A stretch of 31,211 nt of DNA from CAKOSP01 sp964369845 (GCA_964369845.1 CAYJFJ010000014.1:1-31211), one strand, 5' to 3'. Counted from the first letter of the stretch, positions 23,564 through 31,163 are shown. Translations and numbers: made by a program. Notes: generated by a model from the letters alone, not told the origin.

Positions 23564-25874
23564 GTCTATATCTTGTATTATTTCTAAAATTATCTTTTTT
23601 TTCTTTATTAAAATCAACATAGTTGTATATAATACCAATTTCATTTAAACATTTAGGAGATAAAATGATTTTATCAAAAACTTTAATATAAGTATTAGTC
23701 TTAGGAATATAAACAGTTTTTCTTCTATGGTTAACTTTTACATTTGAAGGAAAACTATCATAAGTAATATAACCAGTAGGGAAGCCTTTACTTTGAACAG
23801 TAATGCATTCTTCAGTTATATTAGATACTACCATTTCGATATTATTAACATTATTATTCATAAGATATTCAAAAGTTCTTAAATTGTTAGAAGCAGTTTC
23901 AACCTTTTCAGAAGCTACTTCTTTTTCAGAGGCAGTTTTAACATATTCAGGTAATAGTTTTTTAAATTGTGCCAAATATTCATCAGTACATTTTCCATGA
24001 TATAAATCTATGGCTGTGTGCACAAGTAAGTCAGAGCTGCGTCTTATAGGAGAAGTGAAGTGTAAATAATTATTAGAAAATCCAAGACCGTAATGCTGAG
24101 AGTTATCAGTACTATAATAAGCTTTTTTAAACGTTCTTAGTATTAGTGATTTTGCTACTAGACCCACATCATCATCACTTAAATTACTGATTATATTTGT
24201 TAGATTATCAGGAGTGTAAAAGTCTTTTTCATTGTCATAATTAATTTTAAGTTTTTTTACTTGTTCAATAGAATTATTAAGACTACTTAAAATAGGATCA
24301 AAATGAACTCTATAATTTAAGTAATTTATTTTATCTTCAAAAAGAAGAGCTATATTATTATTGGCAGCTATCATAAACTGTTCAATAATTTGCTGTGCCA
24401 TTGCAGTTTCATATGATTTAATTTGTGTAGTTTTTTTATTTTCATCAACAACTATATCTAGTTCAGAATTATTAAATTTTAAAAATCCTCTATTTTTAGA
24501 ACATTCTATTAATATATTAGTTAGTTCCAAATATTTATCAATTTCGTTTGTGAAATTCTCATATCCACTTTGAACATTTTTATTTTCGATATAATCATTT
24601 ACAGCTTCATAGGTCATTGCTTTTTTAGACTTTATAACTCCATAATTAAATTCTCTATTAAGAACTTTTCCGTTTAAGTCAAAAGTAATTTCTATAGTCT
24701 TAACTAATTTTGGTATTTGTTCATCTAAAGAGCAAATGTCACTAGATAGTTTGTGTGGAAGCATAGGGTTTACACTTCCAGCAGTATAAACTGAAGTAGC
24801 TCTCATTGAAATAGCTTCATGAAATAAAGCAGTATTTTGTTTAACATAATGGGATACATCAGAAATAGCAACTTTTAAAGTATAAGTGTTATCAGAATTT
24901 TTTGTAACACATACAGCATCATCTCTATCTTTAGTACTAGCGCCATCAATAGTTACAAATAAATCATTTGTATAATCTTTTCTTGAAGAAAATTCTTCTG
25001 AAGAAATTTCTGAATTTTCTTTTTTTAGTTCATTAATAGCTTCTTTGCTAAATTTAGTGGGAAAACCAAAGCTTTCACATAAGCATGTGGTAGTAGCATC
25101 GTTATCTTTAATATTACAAATATACTTTTCGATAGTATTATTTGATATTAAAAGTCTATCGCCTTGAACATATTTATTAATTTCATATGTATCTATATTA
25201 ATATTATAATTATCAATTTTCTTAAAAATAGGAACTAATTTCTTTTGTCCATTTTCTAAGATAACTTCACAAACAATTTTTGTGTTGATATCATCTGTAT
25301 AATTATCGTTAGTATTTTCATTGTATAAAACATCTTTCATTTTAGCAATATAATAACCATTAGTAGTAACAGTAGGTAAACTAACAGATATAACATCACC
25401 ATCACTTAGTTTTTTAGTAATATTAAATGGTATTAAAAGAGGATAATCTTTTGAAATATTTACATTAGTAGTTCTAATTTCATTTTCAAAAATTGATACT
25501 TTAACCAGCACCTTTGTATTTCTTCTAGAGATGATTTTCTTGATTGTAATCGCATTATCATCTTCGCAAATAACAACATCACCAGGTAAAACTTTAATTG
25601 CAGAAGCGTTAACGTTATATTTTTTGTTTTTATAATGTACAAATAAATCATTTACATCATCTAGATAAATTTCACTAATAAAAAAATTAGAAGGCAAGGG
25701 TATATATACATTTTTATTTATATCAAAATAAATTATACCGTTTTCTTCTAATTCTTTAATAACATTATTAATAGAGTCTGTAGCTACATTTAGTTTAAGT
25801 AGCTGTTTTTTTAATTCTTTTTTAGATAAAGCTTTAAATTTTTTAAAAATTCTTTTTGTAGTATATTTTGTCAT
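23556..25874 (-). CDS. rnr: Ribonuclease R
   Basis: 3'-5' exoribonuclease that degrades structured RNA; 772 residues from the ATG at 25874. An earlier ATG overlaps the SD GGAGG and is rejected. An N-terminal winged-helix-like part (1-60) and cold-shock-type RNA-binding regions (about 70-240) precede the RNB domain from about 298. The catalytic aspartates are in DGASTKDRDDAV (D310, D316, D318, D319). The RNB signature reads HYGLGFSNNYLHFTSPIRRSSD, where most family members have YPD after the two arginines. A C-terminal S1-like segment (about 690-750, FPTGYITYDSF) is recognisable but divergent, and a basic tail follows. It is the only gene on this strand between 4131 and the tRNA-Phe. Confidence 0.92.
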   Translation of the reverse strand: MTKYTTKRIFKKFKALSKKELKKQLLKLNVATDSINNVIKELEENGIIYFDINKNVYIPLPSNFFISEIYLDDVNDLFVHYKNKKYNVNASAIKVLPGDVVICEDDNAITIKKIISRRNTKVLVKVSIFENEIRTTNVNISKDYPLLIPFNITKKLSDGDVISVSLPTVTTNGYYIAKMKDVLYNENTNDNYTDDINTKIVCEVILENGQKKLVPIFKKIDNYNINIDTYEINKYVQGDRLLISNNTIEKYICNIKDNDATTTCLCESFGFPTKFSKEAINELKKENSEISSEEFSSRKDYTNDLFVTIDGASTKDRDDAVCVTKNSDNTYTLKVAISDVSHYVKQNTALFHEAISMRATSVYTAGSVNPMLPHKLSSDICSLDEQIPKLVKTIEITFDLNGKVLNREFNYGVIKSKKAMTYEAVNDYIENKNVQSGYENFTNEIDKYLELTNILIECSKNRGFLKFNNSELDIVVDENKKTTQIKSYETAMAQQIIEQFMIAANNNIALLFEDKINYLNYRVHFDPILSSLNNSIEQVKKLKINYDNEKDFYTPDNLTNIISNLSDDDVGLVAKSLILRTFKKAYYSTDNSQHYGLGFSNNYLHFTSPIRRSSDLLVHTAIDLYHGKCTDEYLAQFKKLLPEYVKTASEKEVASEKVETASNNLRTFEYLMNNNVNNIEMVVSNITEECITVQSKGFPTGYITYDSFPSNVKVNHRRKTVYIPKTNTYIKVFDKIILSPKCLNEIGIIYNYVDFNKEKKDNFRNNTRYRHK

Positions 25875-25890
25875 ATAGACCTCCATCTCA

Positions 25891-25919
25891 AATATAAAAC
25901 AAAAAATCAGTTTTGTAAA
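25891..25919 (-). promoter_or_regulatory. Promoter for rnr
   Basis: On the minus strand, TTTACA (25914-25919), 17 bp, then TATATT (25891-25896), 16 nt before the rnr ATG. The -35 lies inside the inverted repeat at 25911-25935. Confidence 0.6.
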
Positions 25920-25935
25920 TAGTATAATTACAAAA
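25911..25935. repeat. Inverted repeat over the rnr -35
   Basis: TTTTGTAA (25911-25918), 9 nt, and its exact reverse complement TTACAAAA (25928-25935). It could be an operator. The 237-bp stretch between the rnr and sufS start codons has several more TTGTAA/TTACAA copies and no convincing ORF. Confidence 0.55.
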
Positions 25936-26035
25936 AAAGTAAAAGTAATAAATATGCTACAAATAAATTTGAAAAATAGTATATTTTATGTTACAATTAT
26001 AAAGAAATGAGAAGTAATCTAATAACTAGTAGACT

Positions 26036-26046
26036 TATGTTATAAT
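26036..26046 (+). promoter_or_regulatory. Extended -10 promoter for sufS-sufU
   Basis: TATG-T-TATAAT. Two weaker copies precede it (TATG-T-TACAAT at 25987-25997; TATG-C-TACAAA at 25953-25963). The distance to the ATG, 65 nt, is the longest seen here; the leader holds TTGTAA (26051-26056) and TTACAA (26087-26092), which could pair or bind a regulator. Confidence 0.55.
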
Positions 26047-26111
26047 TAAGTTGTAATTTATAGAATATACTAAAATATAAAATTGTTTACAAAAAACAGA
26101 AAGGAAGCAAA

Positions 26112-27308
26112 ATGAATAGAGAAGATTTTCCAATGTTAAATCAAGATGTTATATATTTTGATAATGGAGCAACTACATTTAAACCTAAATGTGTAATAAA
26201 TAAAATAGTAGATTATTATGAAAATTATAGTGCTAATGCTCATCGAGGGGATTATGATATTTCTTTTAAAGTAGATGTTGAGTATGAAAATGCTAGAGAT
26301 ATAATTCAAAAATTTATAAATGCTAAATCAAGAGACGAGATAGTGTTTACTAGCGGATCTACTGAAAGCTTAAATATGATAGCAAATGGTTTTTTCAAAA
26401 ATATACTTGAAGAAAATGATGAAATTTTAATTACTAAAAGTGAACATGCTTCAAATGTACTTCCTTGGTTTGAACTAGTAAATACAAATGGGTGCAAGGT
26501 AAATTATATTCCTTTAGATGAAGCATATCATGTAACTGTTGAAAATATAAAAAGAGTAATGACTCCAAATACTAAAGTAATATCTTTAGCTCACATAACA
26601 AATGTAATTGGTGATTTAAGACCGATAAAAGAAATTTGTGAATTTGCTCATGAAAACGATATATTTGTAGTTCTGGATGCAGCCCAAAGTTTACCTCACA
26701 TTAAAGTAGATGTCCAAGAATTAAACATAGATTTCTTAGTAGCCTCAGCTCACAAAATGTTAGGTCCAACTGGAGTAGGACTACTTTATGGTAAATTTAA
26801 ACTTTTAGATGAATTAAAACCTATATCACTTGGTGGTGGAATGAATGAGTCTTTTGAATCAGCTACTCAAATTTATTACAAAGATTTGCCTATGAGATTA
26901 GAAGCAGGTACTCCGAATATTGCTGGTGTTATAGGCTTTGGTGAAGCAGTAAAATATCTTGAGAACATAGGAATGGATAAAATAGAATTTCATGAAAGAA
27001 AACTTAGAAAATATTTACTCGATGAATTGATAAAATTTCCACATATAGATATTCTAAATTTAGAAGCAGATAGTGGTATAATATCTTTTAATGTTGAGGG
27101 TGTTTTTCCACAAGATGTAGCTTATTACTTAAATAAGTACAATATTTGTGTAAGAGCAGGTAGCCATTGTGCAAAAAATTTAAAGTCAGAAACTAAAGTT
27201 AAAAACACACTAAGAATAAGTTTGTACATTTATAATACAGAATCAGAAATTGATTTATTAATAGAACTGTTAAAAGATAAAGAAAAAATAGAAAACGAGA
27301 TGATTTAA
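26112..27308 (+). CDS. sufS: Cysteine desulfurase SufS
   Basis: PLP enzyme that removes sulphur from cysteine for Fe-S cluster assembly; 398 residues, typical of group II desulfurases. Visible landmarks are YFDNGATTFKPKCV (15-28), TSGSTESLN (80-88), the substrate-site H112 (KSEHASNVLPW), D189 and Q192 (VVLDAAQSLPH), the PLP lysine K215 (SAHKMLGPTGVG), the RLEAGTPNI motif (262-270) and the catalytic C353 in VRAGSHCAKN. SD AAAGGA is at 26100-26105. sufU starts immediately after the stop, as in Bacillota suf operons, but sufC, sufD and sufB are absent from both sides within the window. Confidence 0.96.
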   Translation: MNREDFPMLNQDVIYFDNGATTFKPKCVINKIVDYYENYSANAHRGDYDISFKVDVEYENARDIIQKFINAKSRDEIVFTSGSTESLNMIANGFFKNILEENDEILITKSEHASNVLPWFELVNTNGCKVNYIPLDEAYHVTVENIKRVMTPNTKVISLAHITNVIGDLRPIKEICEFAHENDIFVVLDAAQSLPHIKVDVQELNIDFLVASAHKMLGPTGVGLLYGKFKLLDELKPISLGGGMNESFESATQIYYKDLPMRLEAGTPNIAGVIGFGEAVKYLENIGMDKIEFHERKLRKYLLDELIKFPHIDILNLEADSGIISFNVEGVFPQDVAYYLNKYNICVRAGSHCAKNLKSETKVKNTLRISLYIYNTESEIDLLIELLKDKEKIENEMI

Positions 27309-27743
27309 ATGACACCTGAAGAAAGAAGAAATGTAATAATAGAGTATTATAAAAATCCAATTAATAAAAAAGTAAATGAGGATCAAAGTTATATAAGTGA
27401 AAATTCTAGTATAGCATCATGCATTGATGATATTACTATTGCTGTAAAATTTGAAAAAGATAAATTTAAAGACATAACATTTGATGGAGATGCATGTGCA
27501 GTTAGTATGTCATCTAGCTCAGTTATGATAAAAAATTTAATTGGAAAAACGGTAGAAGAAGCAAAAATATTTATGGATAATTTTGAAAAAATGTTATATG
27601 ATCAACCATATGATAAGAAAATTTTAAATGATGCTTATGCATACGTAGATATTTCAAAACAAAAATCAAGAATTAAATGTGCACTTCTTCCATACGAAGC
27701 GCTAAAAGTTATAATCGATAAAAGAAATGAGAAAACACAGTAA
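27309..27743 (+). CDS. sufU: SufU zinc-dependent sulphur acceptor for SufS
   Basis: 144 residues, near the usual 145-150, starting directly after the sufS stop and probably translationally coupled. SufU accepts persulphide sulphur from SufS through ligand exchange at a zinc site. The expected ligands are C38 and D40 (IASCIDDITIAV), C63 (DGDACAVSMSSSS) and C124 (RIKCALLPYEAL). The usual CGD around the first cysteine reads CID here, so the glycine is replaced but Cys and Asp are kept. A terminator begins at the end of the gene, so the transcript is sufS-sufU only. Confidence 0.94.
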   Translation: MTPEERRNVIIEYYKNPINKKVNEDQSYISENSSIASCIDDITIAVKFEKDKFKDITFDGDACAVSMSSSSVMIKNLIGKTVEEAKIFMDNFEKMLYDQPYDKKILNDAYAYVDISKQKSRIKCALLPYEALKVIIDKRNEKTQ

Positions 27744-27758
27744 TGTGTCTTTTTTTTT
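27735..27758 (+). terminator. Terminator after sufU
   Basis: Stem ACACA/TGTGT with loop GTAA, one C, then a T9 run. The sufU stop codon is in the loop. Confidence 0.85.
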
Positions 27759-27777
27759 AATTTTTAGTGAAAAAAAA

Positions 27778-27806
27778 TTCCAATAAATTACTAGTTATGA
27801 TATAAT
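27778..27806 (+). promoter_or_regulatory. Promoter for the tail-anchored protein gene
   Basis: TTCCAA (27778-27783), 17 bp, then TATAAT (27801-27806) with the TATGA extension. It is 17 nt from the ATG at 27824, with SD AGGTGA (27813-27818) between. Confidence 0.65.
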
Positions 27807-27823
27807 TACAATAGGTGAATGAT

Positions 27824-28633
27824 ATGAAAGAGTGTTTTATAAATCAATCTCTAGAAATATCTATCAAAAGTTATTTAGAAAGTAAAGATCATAAAGAGGG
27901 CATAATTTATAATTCATTTCAAGTTGTATTTATTAGAACTTTGATAATTTTATATAATGAATTAGATATAATAAATCCATATTTGATTAAAAATCCTGAA
28001 CTTTTGGTAGAAAATCTAAGTAAGTATGGATATTCAAGAGAAAATGTAATAAATTTATTTAATGAATTGACTTTATTTAATATAAATGAAAAAAATAAAG
28101 TAGTTCCTAATCCTAGTTTTGTTAAATTAGAAAAAATGTTAATTGATATGTATATTAACAAAAAGGTTAATTACAATGTGACAACAGATGAAGAATATGA
28201 ATTTAAACAAATTTTATATTCACCATTTTCCAGTAATGAACTTATAATATCGTACAATTATTTACATACAAAAAACGAACTTGAAATATTAAAATATTTT
28301 GATGATAAAAATAACACGAATCATAAAATTTATATTGAAAAACCTAAAAAATTATTAGCTCCAGAAGCTTACAAAACAATTGATAAAAATTATACGGATA
28401 TAGCACTGCTTTCTGCTGATGAAATTGAAAATATCAATGATTTAGTATATAGTAAATTTCATTTGAATAAAACAGCAGTGAATTTTGAATATTTGTTTGA
28501 AAGAGCAATATATAATCATTATCATAAAAATGATAAAATTACATCAGGTAATGGATATGTTGATATATTATTAATATTGTCAATTATATGTACATTAGCG
28601 ATGTTAATTATAATAGCAACCATAATATTTTAG
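27824..28633 (+). CDS. Tail-anchored membrane protein, unknown function
   Basis: 269 residues from the ATG at 27824; the GTG opening the frame lies in the SD AGGTGA. The family is not recognised. A helical N-terminal domain of about 110 residues (KECFINQSLEISIKSYLESK, then ENVINLFNELTLF) is followed by a mixed region and one C-terminal hydrophobic segment ending the protein (LLILSIICTLAMLIIIATIIF). This predicts a cytoplasmic protein anchored by its tail. No catalytic motif is seen. yutD starts 9 nt after the stop with a strong SD and no intervening terminator, so the two are probably cotranscribed. Confidence 0.72.
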   Translation: MKECFINQSLEISIKSYLESKDHKEGIIYNSFQVVFIRTLIILYNELDIINPYLIKNPELLVENLSKYGYSRENVINLFNELTLFNINEKNKVVPNPSFVKLEKMLIDMYINKKVNYNVTTDEEYEFKQILYSPFSSNELIISYNYLHTKNELEILKYFDDKNNTNHKIYIEKPKKLLAPEAYKTIDKNYTDIALLSADEIENINDLVYSKFHLNKTAVNFEYLFERAIYNHYHKNDKITSGNGYVDILLILSIICTLAMLIIIATIIF

Positions 28634-28642
28634 GGAGGGTTT

Positions 28643-28915
28643 ATGGAAATAAAAGGAAAAAAATATGATTTAATTAAAAATCATAAAGAAGGATTTGTTG
28701 AAGAAGAAGTAATAAGTAAATTGACAGAATACTTTGATGAATTCAATTATATCGTAGGCGACTGGGCTTATGGAAAATTAAGATTAAAAGGTTTTTACGA
28801 TAAGCATAACAAAGTTGTGAAAGAATATAATAATATAGAAAGTGTAGATAAGTATATAAATGAAAAGTGTGCTTATGGATGTAAATATTTTATTTTGAAA
28901 AAAATTGAAAAATAA
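28643..28915 (+). CDS. yutD: YutD family protein (DUF1027)
   Basis: 90 residues with SD AGGGAGGG before the ATG. The family pattern is clear: KKYDLIKNHKEGF near the start, the core FNYIVGDWAYGKLRLKGFYD (about 34-53), and CAYGCKYFILKK at the end. YutD is a small, conserved Bacilli protein of unknown molecular function, presumed cytoplasmic. Its gene contains the -35 of the next promoter at 28905-28910. A YutH-like coat gene is two genes downstream, and both names come from the same B. subtilis region, which suggests a remnant of ancestral gene order. Confidence 0.88.
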   Translation: MEIKGKKYDLIKNHKEGFVEEEVISKLTEYFDEFNYIVGDWAYGKLRLKGFYDKHNKVVKEYNNIESVDKYINEKCAYGCKYFILKKIEK

Positions 28916-28933
28916 AAATTACTATGCTATAAT
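28905..28933 (+). promoter_or_regulatory. Promoter for the proline-rich repeat protein
   Basis: TTGAAA (28905-28910, inside the end of yutD), 17 bp, then TATAAT (28928-28933) with the TATGC extension. Confidence 0.72.
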
Positions 28934-28967
28934 TATTTGAGAATAAAGAAGGGATTGAAAATTTAAA

Positions 28968-29738
28968 GTGGGTAAAATAAAAATAAAATTAACTTCAGGA
29001 ATTGAAGATATAAAGGGAGTAATAACAGCGTTTAAGGCAGTAGATGATGCTTACGTTGTATTAGATAACGAAAGCACAGGGTCGATGGGATTGCCTATAA
29101 TTCTTGTTTCTAAATTAGTAGGTAACAAAATTGAAAAAATAGCAGACCAAACAGAGTGGCAAAAAGTAAAAGAATATTTAAAAAATATTATTAGTGGTAA
29201 TAAGGTAGAGTATTTTACAGTGATGGAAGAAATATCTGCTGATGATATATTTTATACTCAACTTACATTGCCGATTGTTTCTTTTGAAGCTCTAAAAAAC
29301 AACTATAGACCAGTTGATGAAGCACCAGTTGCTCCAGTAATTGAGCCAGTTGTTCCAGTTGCTCCAGTAATTGAACCAGTTGCTCCAGTTGCTCCAGTAA
29401 TTGAACCAGTTGCTCCAGTAGTTACTGAACCAACACCTATACCAAGTGCAATGCCAGTAGCTGAATTTGCAACAACTTCAATGCCAGAAATGAATATGGA
29501 ACCGGTTGTAAACGATTTTAATGTTACACCAGCATCTATTCCAGCAGTAGAAATGGCATCAACAGTATCAAATCAATTACCTAATGCACAAGAATTAATG
29601 ACTCCACCTGTTTTAGAAAATCAAATTGAAGCTAATATATCTGAAAAAGTAGATTATACAGAAATGAAAGAAACATTCATGAAAGCTTGTGAAAATATGT
29701 TTGATGCACTTGTTAAAAAATTTGAAGATAAAAACTAA
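28968..29738 (+). CDS. Protein with proline-rich tandem repeat linker, unknown function
   Basis: 256 residues if the GTG at 28968 is used. An in-frame TGA at 28956-28958 limits the start; the SD GAAGGG (28948-28953) is about 14 nt from the GTG, which is long, and there is no upstream ATG. Residues 1-115 form a compact mixed alpha/beta domain that I do not recognise (KIKLTSGIEDIKGVITAF; DIFYTQLTLPIVSFEAL). A flexible linker of three 10-residue repeats (VAPVIEPV type) follows, then a low-complexity Pro/Ala/Thr/Met segment and a charged C-terminal helix (YTEMKETFMKACENMFDALV). The layout suggests two small domains joined by an extended tether. No signal peptide is present. Confidence 0.72.
   Translation: MGKIKIKLTSGIEDIKGVITAFKAVDDAYVVLDNESTGSMGLPIILVSKLVGNKIEKIADQTEWQKVKEYLKNIISGNKVEYFTVMEEISADDIFYTQLTLPIVSFEALKNNYRPVDEAPVAPVIEPVVPVAPVIEPVAPVAPVIEPVAPVVTEPTPIPSAMPVAEFATTSMPEMNMEPVVNDFNVTPASIPAVEMASTVSNQLPNAQELMTPPVLENQIEANISEKVDYTEMKETFMKACENMFDALVKKFEDKN
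29331..29420 (+). repeat. Three in-frame 30-bp tandem repeats
   Basis: Three units beginning GCTCCAGTAATTGA start at 29331, 29361 and 29391 and differ at a few positions. Each encodes ten residues of the APVIEPVxPV linker, so copy number could change without a frameshift. Confidence 0.93.
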
Positions 29739-29759
29739 GGACTTATGTTCTTTTTTTTT
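29737..29759 (+). terminator. Weak terminator after the repeat protein gene
   Basis: Stem AAGGAC/GTTCTT (one G:T pair) with loop TTAT, then T7. Readthrough into the next gene is plausible. Confidence 0.6.
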
Positions 29760-29781
29760 GCATATATTTTAATGTGATATT

Positions 29782-30708
29782 ATGAAAGAATTAATAGAAT
29801 ATAACTATAATATTGAATTAGAAGAGGTTGATGATGGAGATGAATTAACATCATTTTATTATTATGGAAATTTATATATATTTGTAGTTACTATTAGAAG
29901 TAAAAAAGAATTAGATGAAATTATAAGTTGCTCAGAAGAATTACAGCAAAAAAACGTTAAAAGTTACTCATTGATAAAAAATAAAGATGGAAAGAGTTAT
30001 GTAAATATAGGAGAAGAAGTATATGTGCTCTTAAAAATAGATGAGTTTTATAAAAAAGAAGTAGATATAGTCAAAATGATTGAAATAAATAAAAAAACCT
30101 TACTTAATAAAACGAGTAAAGGAATGTATAAAAATTTATGGGGAAAGCTATGGTCAGAAAAAATTGATTATTTTGAATATCAAGTATCACAATTAGGTAA
30201 AGATAAAGAAATTATTTTGGATTCAATTAGTTATTATATAGGTTTAGCAGAAAATGCAATAAGTATAGTAAATAAAATGAATTCAAATTTTAAAGATAAA
30301 ACAGAATGTAGGGTATGTTTGTGTCATCGAAGGATATACCAGCCTAATTATGAACTAAATTATTATAATCCTCTTTCATATATCTTTGACTTAGAAATTA
30401 GAGACATAGCAGAATATATAAAAAGTCAATTTTATAAAGGAAATGATGCACTTTTAGATTTATCGACTTATTTAAAGTGTGTAAAACTATGTGAATATGA
30501 ATATAATATGCTATTTGCTAGAATATTATATCCGTCACAGTATTTTGATTTATATGAAAAAGTGATGATAGATAATGAAAATCAAAATATATTAATAAGT
30601 ATAATAGCTAAAATAGAAGAGTTTGAAGAATTTATTTTTGAAGTATATAATGAAATATCAAAATATAGTAAAGTAGAATGTATAAATTGGCTAACTAAGA
30701 GTACATAA
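29782..30708 (+). CDS. YutH/CotS-like spore coat protein (kinase-fold relative)
   Basis: 308 residues. The C-terminal half has features I associate with YutH: FEYQVSQLGKDKEIILDSIS, YYIGLAENAISIV (about 149-161), CHRRI (about 177-181), YNPLSYIFDLEIRDIAEYI. The pattern resembles an aminoglycoside-phosphotransferase fold in which the usual HGD catalytic loop is replaced by CHRR, so it is probably a non-catalytic coat protein. The start is odd: a -10-like TATTAT overlaps the ATG, there is no SD beyond GTGAT, and no other in-frame Met occurs until about residue 97. Transcription may come by readthrough or from a box near 29763. Assignment from memory of the family; moderate confidence. Confidence 0.6.
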   Translation: MKELIEYNYNIELEEVDDGDELTSFYYYGNLYIFVVTIRSKKELDEIISCSEELQQKNVKSYSLIKNKDGKSYVNIGEEVYVLLKIDEFYKKEVDIVKMIEINKKTLLNKTSKGMYKNLWGKLWSEKIDYFEYQVSQLGKDKEIILDSISYYIGLAENAISIVNKMNSNFKDKTECRVCLCHRRIYQPNYELNYYNPLSYIFDLEIRDIAEYIKSQFYKGNDALLDLSTYLKCVKLCEYEYNMLFARILYPSQYFDLYEKVMIDNENQNILISIIAKIEEFEEFIFEVYNEISKYSKVECINWLTKST

Positions 30709-30737
30709 TTGCTATAATTATTTATGTATGATATAAT
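30709..30737 (+). promoter_or_regulatory. Promoter for the S1-domain gene
   Basis: TTGCTA (30709-30714), 17 bp, then TATAAT (30732-30737) with the TATGA extension. It lies 17 nt before the ATG; the SD GAGGG is at 30744-30748. Confidence 0.75.
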
Positions 30738-30754
30738 TTTTTTGAGGGTAAAAA

Positions 30755-31105
30755 ATGAAAAATTACAAAGTAGGAGACATAGTAAAATGTATGGTAACAG
30801 CAATTGAAGCTTATGGTTTTTTTGTTAGTACCGAAGATTGGTATTCAGGACTTGTTCATATTTCAGAGATTACTGAAGGATATGTAAAGGACATAACTAA
30901 CTACGTTAATATTGGTGATGTTATATATTGCCAAATAATAGGATCCGATCAAAAAAATAATCAATTAAAGCTTTCAGTTAAAAATATAAATTTTAAAGCT
31001 TCGAAGAAAGCATTTCATGATGAGAGTGCAAAGTTTGGATTTATACCACTAAAAAAAGCTTTGCCAGGATGGATTGAAAGCAAGCTTTTAGAAATAGGGA
31101 AGTAG
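30755..31105 (+). CDS. S1 RNA-binding domain protein, YugI/CvfD (general stress protein 13) type
   Basis: 116 residues with SD GAGGG. Residues 3-75 are an S1 domain: YKVGDIVKCMVTAIEAYGFFV, then SGLVHISEITEGYVKDI, VNIGDVIYCQII and KLSVKN. The C-terminal part FGFIPLKKALPGWIESKL matches the short conserved tail of YugI/CvfD rather than ribosomal protein S1. Members associate with ribosomes and affect post-transcriptional regulation; binding of ribosome or mRNA here is inferred. The stop codon lies inside the terminator hairpin. It is a single-gene unit facing the tRNA-Phe gene. Confidence 0.88.
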   Translation: MKNYKVGDIVKCMVTAIEAYGFFVSTEDWYSGLVHISEITEGYVKDITNYVNIGDVIYCQIIGSDQKNNQLKLSVKNINFKASKKAFHDESAKFGFIPLKKALPGWIESKLLEIGK

Positions 31106-31120
31106 TTACTTCTTTTTTTT
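31099..31120 (+). terminator. Terminator of the S1-domain gene
   Basis: Stem GAAGTA/TACTTC with a very short GT centre, then T8. The stop TAG (31103-31105) is inside the hairpin. Confidence 0.85.
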
Positions 31121-31126
31121 ATGTAT

Positions 31127-31150
31127 AAAAAAAAGAACTTTTAAAGTTCG
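31127..31150 (-). terminator. Terminator for the minus-strand tRNA-Phe
   Basis: On the minus strand, GAACT/AGTTC encloses TTAAA and is followed by T8. It lies 14 nt beyond the tRNA-Phe CCA. Confidence 0.8.
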
Positions 31151-31163
31151 TTTTATTTTTCTC

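Noticed and set aside
25954..26010. 18-codon ORF between rnr and sufS
   Set aside because: It has no SD, no terminator, no notable composition, and overlaps promoter-like boxes.
26047..26111. Riboswitch or T-box in the sufS leader
   Set aside because: The leader is only about 60 nt, has no conserved core that I recognise and no terminator or anti-terminator pair.
29331..29420. Regular repeats that might suggest a CRISPR array
   Set aside because: The units are directly adjacent with no spacers and encode an in-frame proline-rich linker.
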